This document shows, one piece after another, positions 51,571 to 61,289 of a DNA stretch of 64,000 nucleotides; positions within the stretch are counted from its first letter, which is position 1, and each line of letters begins with the position of its first letter. The stretch spans positions 62,001-126,000 of the forward strand of contig OZ037932.1 of the NCBI GenBank assembly GCA_964035575.1, given 5' to 3'. The notes beneath the pieces are model-generated. The model was not told where the DNA came from. It made no database searches and saw only the letters and a list, made by a program, of their open reading frames with translations. The stretch is from Rhynchopus sp. YZ270_cl-10 (lineage: Eukaryota > Euglenozoa > Diplonemea > Diplonemida > Diplonemidae). The translations under genes and the position numbers were made by a program.

Positions 51571-51639
51571 AAATTGATCTCATTTATTTGTTTCGGAAAA
51601 ACAGTTTGGCCCGTTTCCCACAACAGCGTTCGTCTTCGG

Positions 51640-52070
51640 GTGTAAACCTCTTCCCTCCTCCACCTCCACCTCCACACCACAGCATCGACCCTTCCCCGCC
51701 TCTTATGTCTCTGAGCATGCTGCTGAGAAGTACGGCTTCTGCCTCAGAACTGCACATCACCACCTTGCACGCATCTTATCAGAAATTTGTCTCATCCAAT
51801 ACCCGCACTCAGAAGTTGTGGCAGGAAAGTGCGCGCAACCTTGGCGGTTTACGATTTGCGGGTTGCAAAAATTCGTGAAAATCTACAGCAGCCGACTGAG
51901 TTGCACTCCTGGACGGTACGACAAAGCACGCGAAACGTCACCCTGAGACGCCGGAACCCTGGAACACTCGCATCGGAGATGCAGAATTTCTCATTCGGGC
52001 TTCCTCTGAGATTGAAACCTCCGACCACGGACCGCACTTCAGCAGCGCCACGGCTACGTTAGGGAGGTGT
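51640..52070 (+). pseudogene. Possible plus-strand gene relic
   Basis: On the plus strand a pyrimidine tract (CTTCCCTCCTCCACCTCC) and CACCACAG precede ATG at 51704 by about 22 bases, the same layout as the minus-strand genes. The frame reads MSLSMLLRSTASASELHI and then KLWQESARN before a stop at 51878. Coding-like sequence seems to continue in another frame (LRVAKIRENLQQPTELHSW) to about 52060. If real it is the only plus-strand gene in the window and is frameshifted. No family recognised. Confidence 0.3.
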
Positions 52071-52318
52071 CCACAGACATTGTGAAGCCAGCCAAAGGAC
52101 CCAAGGAGATCTGTACACAGTACGGATAATCCTCTACGCAGGAAGGCCCTATTAACTCGATGTCAAAAGAAACCTGCAGCACCGCCGTAGGGCTTCTTCG
52201 GTCGTCTTCCCTCTTTTTGGAGCATTACCCAACACACTCCCTGCATTACGACAACCTTTGTGCACAACATCACATCTACATGCTCTACCCAGCTTCGGTT
52301 CTTCCCCCTTCCTGCCCC
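52071..52318. other. Intergenic, nothing recognised
   Basis: No gene or repeat family seen. Confidence 0.4.
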
Positions 52319-52957
52319 TTAGCCCCTAGAATAGGCTGCCAACTGCGCAAGACTTTTTCGTAATTTCGGCGCCGGGAGAGGTGCTGCTGTTGTTAGGAGG
52401 ACTTCGACGCTTTCGTTGAGACGTGCTAGGGGCGCTTCGAGGCTTGTTTGAGGGAAGTTGGCGGAGACAGCTTTGAGGGCTGCTGAGGCGAGGGTGACCT
52501 GCGCACTGAGGCGGGCGTCTGAGGCAGCGGTGCTGGCGTCCATGCTCTCGGCCATGCCTTTGAGGAGTGCTGCGATGTCCTTTGGCACGTCACCACCACC
52601 ACCGCCACCACCACCACCGCTACTGCTACCGCCCGCAAACGCCTCGCTCGCACTACGCTTCCCCGCTCCCTTCGCAGCTTTTGGGTTAGATAGCAGTGTC
52701 GCCACCTTCGCCGCAACGTGGCGTGCCCTATCCTGCACAGCGTCCTCCCCCTCATCTCCCACCGGCAGCACAATCCCAAGCGCCCCCAACACCTCCCCCT
52801 GCGCACGCCCCTTCTCCTCCAAAGCCCCAACCCGCAGGGTCTGCTCCGTCACAGTCCGCTGCAGTGCTGCGTTCATCCCGACCAGGGCGGGGACGATGCG
52901 TTCCAGCTTGAGAAGGCATTCCTTGTCGGAGGAAGGGGAAGGGGAGGGGGAAGACAT
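52319..52957 (-). CDS. Small helical protein with Gly linker, unrecognised
   Basis: 212 residues starting MSSPSPSPSSDKECLLK. Residues 10-75 form a helix of leucine and valine heptads (CLLKLERIVPALVGMNAALQ). Residues 85-125 contain a basic stretch (KAAKGAGKRSASEAF) and a Gly9 run. Residues 125-190 form a second Ala/Leu-rich helix (IAALLKGMAESMDASTAASD). The C-terminus is short and basic. It looks like a coiled-coil adaptor, but I do not recognise the family and assign no function. The start is the ATG reading MSSPSPSPS, which follows a pyrimidine-rich minus-strand leader. The frame remains open upstream because of that leader. Confidence 0.65.
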   Translation of the reverse strand: MSSPSPSPSSDKECLLKLERIVPALVGMNAALQRTVTEQTLRVGALEEKGRAQGEVLGALGIVLPVGDEGEDAVQDRARHVAAKVATLLSNPKAAKGAGKRSASEAFAGGSSSGGGGGGGGGDVPKDIAALLKGMAESMDASTAASDARLSAQVTLASAALKAVSANFPQTSLEAPLARLNESVEVLLTTAAPLPAPKLRKSLAQLAAYSRG

Positions 52958-53729
52958 GGCGGTTTTTGTGTTGGGTGCACAGCAAAGAACGGTGCGGAAC
53001 CACCCTGAAAAAGCGTTGGTATATAAGTAGGTAAGAGGGGTGTGCTGCTTCTGTGGGGTTGTGAAGGGGTTGGGGGAAAATGTTGAAATCCACAAGCCCT
53101 CTCGTGGCAGAACGGCGGTGATGACTACAGCCACGCCATCGGGCCAGCAGAGCACTCGGGAGCACATTGCTCCCACAGGCATAGTTTCAAGTCTTCTGAA
53201 AAGCTTCACTACTTGGGTACCTTAACTCAAGACTCAGGTTGAAACGAGTCACAACAACAGCAACGATGCGATACCCGTCTGGGTACACAAAACTAAAAAA
53301 GCAACATGAGTTAGTGCAACCTCTTCAAGGGTTGATAACAACACAAAAAAACAGAATACTCACAACATGGACACAAACCATGTCACTTCAAGTTGAATGA
53401 AAAATAGCAAAAACAAAATGAGAGAATTTCTTAAAGATGCCACTGAGGCTTAGTCACCTACAAAAAGTGTTGAGGTTGAAGGGTGCACAGGCACCTTTCC
53501 CTGCAGCGGGAGACTGTGCAGGGAAGAGAAGATCAAGAAAATGTGTAACTTATCATCAAAACTGTGCATGGAAACCAGGCTTGCCGTGTTAGGAATTGGC
53601 GTCACCGCTGCTCAACATGCACGCTTTGTTGTTACTTGATTTTGTCTGTTTATTTTATATTTTTAAATCGTGAGCCTTGCCGATGAGGACTCCATCAATA
53701 CAGCAACAACGCTTGGCAGCGAAACCCGT
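52958..53729. other. Intergenic; repeat copies only
   Basis: No gene. Contains a partial family I copy (53444-53460) followed by a family II-like block (GAGGTTGAAGGGTGCAC, 53472), the same order as at 16307-16400. Confidence 0.5.
53444..53460 (+). repeat. Hairpin repeat family I copy (partial)
   Basis: TGAGGCTTAGTCACCTA: right half of the hairpin and its tail. Confidence 0.5.
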
Positions 53730-55178
53730 TCAGTGGTACAGTACCTCCAGAATAGTCGCTGCAAGCACACTGCTGCGGGCAGTCTTTGGACGTCGCCTTC
53801 TCGGCGCCTTCCTCTGTGCGGCTGATGTGGACAGGTGGTGTCTGATCGCCGCCTTCTGCATCAGCTTCTCCTTCTCCTTCGCCTTCTCCTCGTTCTCCTC
53901 CTCTGCCACAACCACCTTCGCCTTTGGTGCCTTTACCTTGTGTGCAAGCGCTGCCTTCACGGAAGCTGCCTCAACCTGCCGTGCTGCTGTCAGTGTCGGG
54001 TGTGACGCACCTTTGCCACATCTGCTCACATCAAGGTACGTCACACTCTCGACGGTCGTCGCCATGGGCACTCCGCTGCCCGTGTAGGTGTGTTTGGTGT
54101 GGTATGTGTAACACTCCGTGCGTCTCGTAGCGCCTCTTAGTGTACAACACCACAGGTTGCATCCCACATACTTCGGCGTCTTCGCAACCTCCACAGCCTT
54201 GCGTGTCTGCACCACCCGCACCTCCTCCACAGCAGCCTCCTCAGGCAACACAATCTCAGAAGCCCACAAAGCCTCCCACAAAACCTCACCCGGCCACACC
54301 TGCACATACGTCCCCTGTACCGAGATGCGTGCTGCACTGCAACCAACACTGTTCACGGTGGGTGTGCCTGCGGCAAGTGTCCGCACCCTACACCGTCCAG
54401 CTGTGGCCTGCTGCCGTCTGCACCCCGCCTCCTGGTCCACATCCGCGTCCTCCACAAGAAACGCGTTCTTGTGCTGCCGTGCTGCCGCACGCATCCTGCT
54501 GCGTGCCTTGTGCACCTTCTGTCTTGCAAGGTGCAGTGTCTGCCGCTCCTTTGCCTGCCGCGGCACATGCTTTGGGCGGCGTGTCTTCTGTGTCTTGCGT
54601 TTTTCCATTGCGGACAGGGTCACGCGCTTGCGCAGGGGGCAGGGTGTCAGGAGGATGGCATCCATGGTGGGCTGCTTGCGCTTCTTGCGTTTCTTGCGAC
54701 GTGTGCCCAGTTGTCCATAGTCATCGTAAACGTCATCGTAACCATAACCGTAATCGCCATAGTAACCATAACCATAATGCCCCGCTTCATAGCCATAATC
54801 ATACTCGAACCTGGCACGGTATTCTGCCGATTCCCCCCGCACAACCTCGTCCTTCAGTTGGCGGTCAAAACATCTGACCCTGTCACGTGACTTGGCGGCC
54901 TTAGCCATGTCCCCCTTGCTCTCCTTGCGACTGTTGCGCTTTGTGTGCTTCTGCCTCACTGCCTGGAAGCGGTACGTCTTGCCCTGCTGTGCCGCATCCC
55001 ACGCAGCCCACTGCCGGTCAGCCCTGTCCCACCGCCCTGTGACTGTGGCAGCACGCACACTGCCGACCTTGTCCCCAACCACGTCCGCAAGCACAGCTGT
55101 GCAGTCAACTCCGCTGCCCAGCACAGAGACCTGCCCCAGGAACGTCATGCGCACAGAGCTGCTTACGGGGGGCGACAT
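53730..55178 (-). CDS. Basic protein with Tyr/Gly-rich segment, unrecognised
   Basis: 482 residues starting MSPPVSSSVRMTFLGQ. Residues 10-75 look globular (TFLGQVSVLGSGVDCTAVLADVVG). Residues about 75-125 are basic. Residues 125-155 are a Tyr/Gly/Asp run (YGYGYYGDYGYGYDD), a composition seen in phase-separating RNA-binding proteins. Residues 160-245 are very rich in Lys, Arg and Gln. Residues 265-370 look globular again, with a Cys group (CNLWCC). Residues 390-450 are a Lys/Ala/Glu helix. No signal peptide or membrane segment. The overall plan suggests a nucleic-acid-associated protein, but that is inference from composition. GC-rich codon use and length support coding. Confidence 0.7.
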   Translation of the reverse strand: MSPPVSSSVRMTFLGQVSVLGSGVDCTAVLADVVGDKVGSVRAATVTGRWDRADRQWAAWDAAQQGKTYRFQAVRQKHTKRNSRKESKGDMAKAAKSRDRVRCFDRQLKDEVVRGESAEYRARFEYDYGYEAGHYGYGYYGDYGYGYDDVYDDYGQLGTRRKKRKKRKQPTMDAILLTPCPLRKRVTLSAMEKRKTQKTRRPKHVPRQAKERQTLHLARQKVHKARSRMRAAARQHKNAFLVEDADVDQEAGCRRQQATAGRCRVRTLAAGTPTVNSVGCSAARISVQGTYVQVWPGEVLWEALWASEIVLPEEAAVEEVRVVQTRKAVEVAKTPKYVGCNLWCCTLRGATRRTECYTYHTKHTYTGSGVPMATTVESVTYLDVSRCGKGASHPTLTAARQVEAASVKAALAHKVKAPKAKVVVAEEENEEKAKEKEKLMQKAAIRHHLSTSAAQRKAPRRRRPKTARSSVLAATILEVLYH

Positions 55179-55600
55179 TTGTGCAAAGTATCTTGGTTCG
55201 TGTGGTGTGTGAGAGTGGGTGGGTGTGTGGTGGTGAGTCAGCACCGGGCGAGGAATGGGAAGAGAAATCGAAAGAAGCATAGTATATTACAGGGTTTGTT
55301 TTTTATTTTTTTGGCGGTATTTCCAAATTTTCGAGGGACAAAAACGGTAGTTTTTTTTTTCACCCGAAAATTTGTTGCCCAAACAAAACGAAAGGCGCGA
55401 CGGAGCATGATTCTGTCTTCATTGCCGATGTTTCTTGCATCCCATACTACCCCCTCTGTGATGTAAACCACGTTCCCCTTTTTTTTTGGTTCGTAACATC
55501 TTTTTTCCAATTTTCGATAATCTGAAAAACATCATCAAAAACACCATTTTCCTCTCTCTTCAGTAGCAATTTTTTCCTGAGAAAAATAAACACATCTATT
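55179..55600. other. Intergenic, nothing recognised
   Basis: AT-rich with T runs; pyrimidine-rich on the minus strand next to the upstream gene's ATG. Confidence 0.45.
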
Positions 55601-56098
55601 TTACAACAGTTTCAACCGCCTGTTTTTCTTCGCCCCTGTCTTGCTTCGTCTCGCTGGGGGTGTTGTGTCACAACTTGGGCAGGGCGGGAGGGGGAAGCGA
55701 CCCACAGCTGAGTGGTACACAGCTGCCGCGTCTTCTATATGCCGTTCACGCCTACTGCTCCCGCCACTACCACCACCACGCATGGGAGGAAGCGCTGGTG
55801 GGCTAGGACCACCACCCCCTCCTCCTCCTCCTCGCGTCGCTTCCAGAGGCGGCTTCAAAATACAAAAATACGACGAATCCACAGCCCTAGGTACCTGAAC
55901 CGTAAACGACGTCTCTAAGGCACATGGTCGCAGCTGCTTCAGGTACCCCGGCGGTGGGGTCGGCGCACCACGTGACACACGGTATGCACCGAGCTCCTCG
56001 CGTTCGTTGCTGCGCACAAAGAGACGACGCCCTCCCGAGAAGCACACTTCGCCTGCAGGGGCAGGGCGGTGGCGGCGGTGGGGGTTGGAGTGTGTCAT
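55601..56098 (-). CDS. Short basic Gly/Pro-rich protein, unrecognised
   Basis: 165 residues starting MTHSNPHRRHRPAPAG. Residues 1-75 might be ordered (GEVCFSGGRRLFVRSNEREELGAYRV, ALETSFTVQVPRAV). Residues 85-115 are a Gly/Pro-rich linker with a Gly8 run. The C-terminus has CPSC and ends in a basic stretch (RRSKTGAKKNRRLKLL) that could act as a nuclear or nucleolar signal. No family recognised. It is the last member of the minus-strand series before the gene-free region. Minus-strand pyrimidines upstream (CTCTTCTCCCTTCTCC) support the orientation. Confidence 0.55.
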   Translation of the reverse strand: MTHSNPHRRHRPAPAGEVCFSGGRRLFVRSNEREELGAYRVSRGAPTPPPGYLKQLRPCALETSFTVQVPRAVDSSYFCILKPPLEATRGGGGGGGGPSPPALPPMRGGGSGGSSRRERHIEDAAAVYHSAVGRFPLPPCPSCDTTPPARRSKTGAKKNRRLKLL

Positions 56099-56760
56099 CT
56101 CCTTCAGACCATTGTGTTCAGTGGGAGTGGGGTGGGCTGTGTGCGTTTGAGAGAGAGAAGAGGAGAAGGGAGAAGGGAGAAGAGGGGAGGCTCTCTGTGA
56201 AAGAGTCAGGTCGTGCTATGCCGGTTGGAAAGCGTACTTGGTGTGGCCGACAACCCCACAATAGCAGAAAATAGTACCCCTTCAGCGCTATCCTTGCAGG
56301 CATATTGCTGCGTATCTTAGACTCAGGAGTGGGTGGGTAGTTTGAAGAACACTAATGAAGCGAAATAGGGGTAACTTACCTTTTTTTTAAATTCCATCGA
56401 CAAAGTTGCCCTCCAAATGAAAGAGGCTGGGGTTTTCTTTTGTACTCAGTGTCACCCGAAGGCAGTTTTTTTTTTTTTTGTAATTCGTTGCGGGGAAGGG
56501 AGGGCTTTTCCTTTTCTTTTTCAGTTTTTTTTTTTTTGTGACCCCTTTTTTTCCTCGTTGTTGGTGTTGTTCCCATTCCCCCCCACTTTTTGCTATCCAC
56601 AAAAAATCTACCCCAGGTAACCTAAACACCCCATGGTCACAACACCGTTTTTGCACCCCTTAAGCATGGCTCATATTGCAAAGGGGTGGGACTCTTTTCG
56701 TTTCAGAAGGGAGGAAGACGCCTAAAATAGACAAAAATAAAGGGGTCACTTAGTACCCAA
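56099..56760. other. Intergenic
   Basis: No gene supported; long T and A runs, a (T)n-rich block near 56466-56540. Confidence 0.5.
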
Positions 56761-56955
56761 AATTTCTAGTGCCCATTTAGGATACATACCCGATAGGTTG
56801 GGTGATCTAGGATCGTCTCCGTGAGACACGTAACAGGCTGTGAGAGCTTGTGAGAGTCTGTGAGAGCTTACTGAGAGCTAGTAAAAAAAATCTCTCCCCG
56901 TTCATAGATCACCCAATTATTGAATAGGTACTATCCTAAATGGGTACTAGAAATT
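56761..56955. mobile_element. 195-bp MITE with ~50-bp inverted arms
   Basis: Left arm AATTTCTAGTGCCCATTTAG and right arm CTAAATGGGTACTAGAAATT, continuing inward to GGGTGATCTA/TAGATCACCC. The middle is a series of GAGAGCTTGTGAGAG-type short repeats. No coding and no obvious target duplication. Confidence 0.75.
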
Positions 56956-57256
56956 TACTAAAATGACTATTTCCCAAATAAAGAGTCAGCCAAAAACGCA
57001 TCTCAGTCAATCTCATGCAAAAGGAAATAAAACTAAGATGACTGTACACTCTGTACACAGATCTTAGAAAAAGAGAGAAAGTATTCTTGGCGGAGATAAA
57101 CCTCAGCCGCACTGTGCTGCCACCGTGGGGTATAAAATAAAAAAAACAAACGCAACATGCTAGCACCTTCTGCACACACATCTTGAAGTAAAGTTGATAG
57201 TGCAAAATAAAAAATCTTCCGAGCAAAAAAAAGAGAATGGTTGGTTAAGATTGAAC

Positions 57257-57279
57257 CTAAGCCTCACTGCGTTTGGTCC
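57257..57279 (+). repeat. Hairpin repeat family I copy (diverged)
   Basis: CTAAGCCTCACTGCGTTTGG, preceded by GATTGAAC as in other copies; sits just before the purine minisatellite. Confidence 0.5.
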
Positions 57280-57291
57280 ATCCCTGAGGGA

Positions 57292-58152
57292 GGGGGGGAA
57301 GTGGAGAGGGGAAGTGGAGAGGGGAAGTGGAGGGGGGAAGTGGAGAGGGGAAGTGGAGAGGGGAAGTGGAGAGGGGAAGTGGAGAGGGGAAGTGGAGAGG
57401 GGAAGTGGAGGGGGGAAGTGGAGAGGGGAAGTGGAGGGGGGAAGTGGAGAGGGGAAGTGGAGAGGGGAAGTGGAGAGGGGAAGTGGAGAGGGGAAGTGGA
57501 GGGGGGAAGTGGAGGGGGGGAAGTGGAGGGGGGAAGTGGAGGGGGGAAGTGGAGAGGGGAAGTGGAGAGGGGAAGTGGAGGGGGGAAGTGGAGAGGGGAA
57601 GTGGAGGGGGGAAGTGGAGAGGGGAAGTGGAGGGGGGGAAGTGGAGAGGGAAAGTGGAGGGGGGAAGTGGAGGGGGGAAGTGGAGAGGGGAAGTGGAGGG
57701 GGGGAAGTGGAGAGGGGAAGTGGAGGGGGGGAAGTGGAGAGGGGAAGTGGAGGGGGGGAAGTGGAGAGGGAAAGTGGAGGGGGGAAGTGGAGAGGGGAAG
57801 TGGAGGGGGGGAAGTGGAGGGGGGAAGTGGAGAGGGAAAGTGGAGAGGGGAAGTGGAGAGGGGAAGTGGAGAGGGGAAGTGGAGAGGGAAAGTGGAGGGG
57901 GGAAGTGGAGAGGGGAAGTGGAGGGGGGAAGTGGAGAGGGGAAGTGGAGGGGGGGAAGTGGAGAGGGAAAGTGGAGGGGGGAAGTGGAGAGGGAAAGTGG
58001 AGGGGGGAAGTGGAGAGGGGAAGTGGAGGGGGGGAAGTGGAGAGGGAAAGTGGAGGGGGGAAGTGGAGAGGGGAAGTGGAGGGGGGAAGTGGAGAGGGAA
58101 AGTGGAGGGGGGAAGTGGAGAGGGGAAGTGGAGAGGGGAAGTGGAGAGGGAA
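57292..58152. repeat. Purine-only minisatellite (GGGGAAGTGGAGA)n, 0.86 kb
   Basis: About 65 units of 13-14 bp, variants GGGGAAGTGGAGA, GGGGGAAGTGGAG and AGGGAAAGTGGAG. All purine on the plus strand except one T per unit. G runs of 4-7 recur every unit. Open in all frames, so the Gly/Glu/Lys/Arg and Ser/Pro/His frames are artefacts. Confidence 0.97.
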
Positions 58153-58283
58153 AGAGCGTTGTTGAACGATAAAACGCACCACTGGGGTGAAACAGCGCAC
58201 ACTTTTTTTCTCATTTTTTTTTCCACTTCTGTTCACACCTTTTCACGGTGCGAAAAAATGTAAAATAGGATTTTTGGATTTTA

Positions 58284-58374
58284 CCACCTGATTTTGACCC
58301 ATATTTGCCGGTGTTGGGAGTTTTGTTTGGTGATGTTTTCCGGAAGTTGCTTTACCTACCGGCCAAATCAGGTG
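58284..58374. mobile_element. Palindromic MITE, CCACCTGATTT family
   Basis: Begins CCACCTGATTTTGACCC, ends CCGGCCAAATCAGGTG. Interior matches the diverged copy at 2342. Direct ACACTTTTTTTC/GTGCGCGC sequences on either side (58200, 58437) are also inverted, so it may sit inside a larger palindrome (CAGCGCACACTTTTT... and ...AAAAAGTGCGCGCTG). Confidence 0.65.
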
Positions 58375-58802
58375 AAAAAAAAATCCCTCAAAATAGCCAC
58401 ATCACATTTTTTTTATCATCTTTTCACGGTCTGAAAAAGTGCGCGCTGTTTCACCCCGAACTACCTAAAAAACGTTAATGGAGATAAGAGAGTGTGTGAA
58501 AGTTTTTTTGTATCGAGAATTGCTTGCCGAAGGGCTGTAGGTCCGTCTGTACACAGAGTCGCCCTGAAGGTATTGTTACTTAAAGGATAGACGCAGATCG
58601 TCCTCGACTCTTGGAAAGTAGCTTTTTATTACTGTTTTTTTTTCATGCATTCAAGGCAGTGTCTTATCCAGGAATCTAGATTTCAAGAAATGGCTCTTGG
58701 ACACCTTAAAATCAATGAGCGACACTCAACAGAACGCAATCACAAAGAGAAGTTATTTTGTATACATTCTTTTCTCAACGAAACGACAAGAATGCAAAGA
58801 GG

Positions 58803-59573
58803 CAGGGGTGCTCATAAAACAGGGGTTTGGCGGGGTCATAAGTCATATCTCGAATTCGAGATATGACGGTTTTCAGATATGAGATATGATCCAAAAAAAA
58901 AAAAAACCTGGTGGAAAAAAATTTTTGGTGGTGAAAAAAAAGGGGTATGGGGTGCATTTTTGGGCGTTTTTGTCGATCGCATCGTCCGATTCGGTGCGAT
59001 TGCAGAAAGTGATGGGGTCATTTTGGAAAAATGGACAAAATTTTATTGACTTAATTTTTTTCAAAATATGAACCCATACTCGTAAACAAGGGTCATTTTC
59101 AGGTTTGAAAACCCAACTTCAGATGAAATTGTGGTGTTTTGAGTGGGAACACAGTAGCGCCGCAGGCGCACGGTACCCAACTTTTGTCTTTTTTCTTTTT
59201 CCCTTTTCTCTGCTTTCTTTTGATTGTGCGAGTCGATTGCTCTCCACGGTGGGGTCATATGTGTGTGCAAAAACACTCTGAAGTACCCTTACTGTGAAAT
59301 ATGAGATTCTCTGGTTTTAGTAAGGAAAAACGTACCGAGCAAAATCGTCAAAAATCTACGGTAGTCGGGGTGCGGGATTCGTGACCCAAAACATCGGTTT
59401 TTGGCATTTCTGAATCTTTTCCAGAAAGCGGTGGGGTCATTTCGAAAAAATGGACAAAATTTTAGTGACTTAAATTTTCACAAAATATGAACCCATACTC
59501 TTAAACAAGGGTAAAAAAAAAAAGTAAAAAAAAAAAATCAGGATCATATGTCATATCTCGTATGAGCACCCCT
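58803..59573. mobile_element. 771-bp element with TIRs and 9-bp target duplication
   Basis: Ends CAGGGGTGCTCATA and TATGAGCACCCCTG are exact inverses. GCAAAGAGG flanks both (58794-58802, 59574-59582). Nine bp suggests a Mutator-like element; CAGGG termini also recall hAT. Inside are a perfect 24-bp palindrome (58843-58866, TCATATCTCGAA and its complement) and a ~92-bp direct repeat (59003-59093, 59423-59512). No transposase. Confidence 0.85.
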
Positions 59574-59613
59574 GGCAAAGAGGGTGCAAAAAAAAAAAAA
59601 TGTACCCTTGCTT

Positions 59614-59662
59614 TTTTGAAAACTTGGTTGTATTAGTGTAGCCACCCGAGGATGAACTCCAC
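59614..59662 (+). repeat. Dispersed repeat family IV copy
   Basis: TTGAAAACTTGGTTGTATTAG then TGTAGCCACCC and CTCCACTA; matches 61290-61340. Confidence 0.65.
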
Positions 59663-59690
59663 TATGCTTTTTTTTTTTTTCAAAGAGAAC

Positions 59691-59736
59691 TTGAAAGAGC
59701 GTAAACGTCTCACCGTTCATCGGCGGACGCAGTCAC
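59691..59736 (+). repeat. Dispersed repeat family II copy
   Basis: TTGAAAGAGCGTAAACGTC, then CACCGTTCATCGGCGGACG and CAGTCAC; near-identical core to 501-560. Confidence 0.65.
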
Positions 59737-59993
59737 GAATAGAACAAATCAGCAGCGAAGGGGGTGGTGGTGGTGGGGAAGGGAAAAGGAGAACAAAAAA
59801 ATCTCCAAAAAAAAAAAAACCTTGTTTTAAAAATTTAAAAAAAGGTTTGGACAGAACGACCTCAGGAAAGGATAAAATACGGTTAAAAACTTCGAACCTA
59901 AATCTCACACATTTATCCACCGTAACAAGAGGTCAAAGAGGACCTCCAAACATCGCACCTCTGGCAGAATCAGGCACCACAAAAAAAAAAATT

Positions 59994-60112
59994 GAGTTGA
60001 AATACAAAAGCCCTCTTGTGAATAGTGTACCTTTGGTACAATGACCGGCTGTACTGGGGGTGGACGCCCAATCATGCAGTCCTACAATACAATTCGTAGT
60101 TTACATCTGATA
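59994..60112 (+). repeat. Dispersed repeat family III, best copy
   Basis: GAGTTGAAATACAAAAGCCC, then CTTGTGAATAG, the perfect hairpin TGTACC-TTT-GGTACA, ATGACCGG, GGGGGTGGACGCCC and CAGTCCTACAATAC to GTTTACATCTGA. Confidence 0.7.
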
Positions 60113-60952
60113 CAACTGAAAGTGCAAATGTGCTTTAGAGAGGGTGTAAAATCTTTCACGATTCAGTTTTGTTCTGTTTTTGAATGGTACTATGTTTCAG
60201 GGCTATGTACAGTGTTTTCCTAGGGCAAAAAGCCCCGTTTCCCCACAAACGTGGTACGTTGACCTACAGGCAGGAACACAAAAGAGAGGTGCTTTTTTTT
60301 TACTGTATGTTTGTGTGAGCATTCTCTGAACCCATCATAGACATAATACCATAGTACGATAGTACCTCTCGTGCGCAGACATCGTAATAAAAAAAATGAC
60401 AGTGCTGGAAAGTCGAAAGTATATCTCACGGCGCTGAGTGTGCTGTGTCCGGGAAAAAAAAAAGGTAGCCCAATTATCCGTGACAGATGAGCGCGTTTCA
60501 CGGGCACACAAAAACAAAAAACAACAAAAAACTAAGAACCAAAGTGTTTGAAAGACGGCAAATTGTGCTGACTCTTCCTCCTCCTCCTCCACGTCTCCTT
60601 CTTTCTGAGCAATATACCTGGCTCTGACGACAGAAAAGATAGGTTCATCGTACCGCTACACTACACTACACAAAAACGTTTTTTTTTTTTTGAACGTTTT
60701 ATTATACTTCGATAATCGTTGTCTGGGGTCCTGCATCCCGCATCCTCAAGGGAATGACACATTATCCATCATGGATTTGACACCCTAAGCCTTGCACATA
60801 TTAGGCTAGGAGGCTAGGGGAGGTCAATACCAAATGGGGATAAAGAAGCACCCCCCCCAGCTATTCAAGGAATATGACGAACTCTTAACAAGATGAATAC
60901 TCTTGAGTTCAGTCGCTTCTTCGCTTTCAAAGATAACTTTGGTGAGATGAAC

Positions 60953-60972
60953 CTAAGCCTCGTGTGCTTCGC
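60953..60972 (+). repeat. Hairpin repeat family I copy
   Basis: CTAAGCCTCGTGTGCTTCGC preceded by GATGAAC. Confidence 0.55.
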
Positions 60973-61014
60973 AAAATGACACTTATCACCTTTGTGGTCA
61001 TCTAAAAGGAATTA

Positions 61015-61146
61015 CCGTATTCGTAAATATGTTCGACCGTACTAATGTTCGACCGTAAATATGTTCGACCGTAATAAAGTTCGTCATTTTCCGGATTTTT
61101 CTGGAAGTTCGACACTTTTTACGGTCGAACATATTTACGAATACGG
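61015..61146. mobile_element. 132-bp MITE with TA target site
   Basis: Arms CCGTATTCGTAAATATGTTC and GAACATATTTACGAATACGG are exact inverses, flanked by TA. The motif GTTCGACCGTA is repeated inside. No coding. Fits a Tc1/mariner-type MITE; arms are intact, so the insertion is probably recent. Confidence 0.85.
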
Positions 61147-61217
61147 TATTAAAGAAACCAGACCATAGAGATGGATTCAAGATGATAGCCTCGGGAAAGA
61201 GAGGAAAAAATAAAAGT

Positions 61218-61271
61218 AAAGTTGATAGTGCAAAACGCCTCAGAGACGCAGGCGCTGACACTCCGCAGGGG
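61218..61271 (+). repeat. Dispersed repeat family II copy
   Basis: AAGTTGATAGTGCAAAACGC, CTCAGAGACGCAGGCGCTGA, then CTCCGCAGGG. Confidence 0.6.
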
Positions 61272-61289
61272 ATTATTATATTTTTTTTT

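Larger units (their letters stand above)
59737..61014. other. Gene-free, repeat copies
   Basis: No gene supported. Holds family III (59994-60112) and family I (60953-60972) copies and AT-rich filler. Confidence 0.5.

Noticed and set aside
57194..58263. Long Gly/Glu/Lys/Arg and Ser/Pro/His frames
   Set aside because: Consequence of the purine minisatellite; no signal of coding in the short unique flanks.
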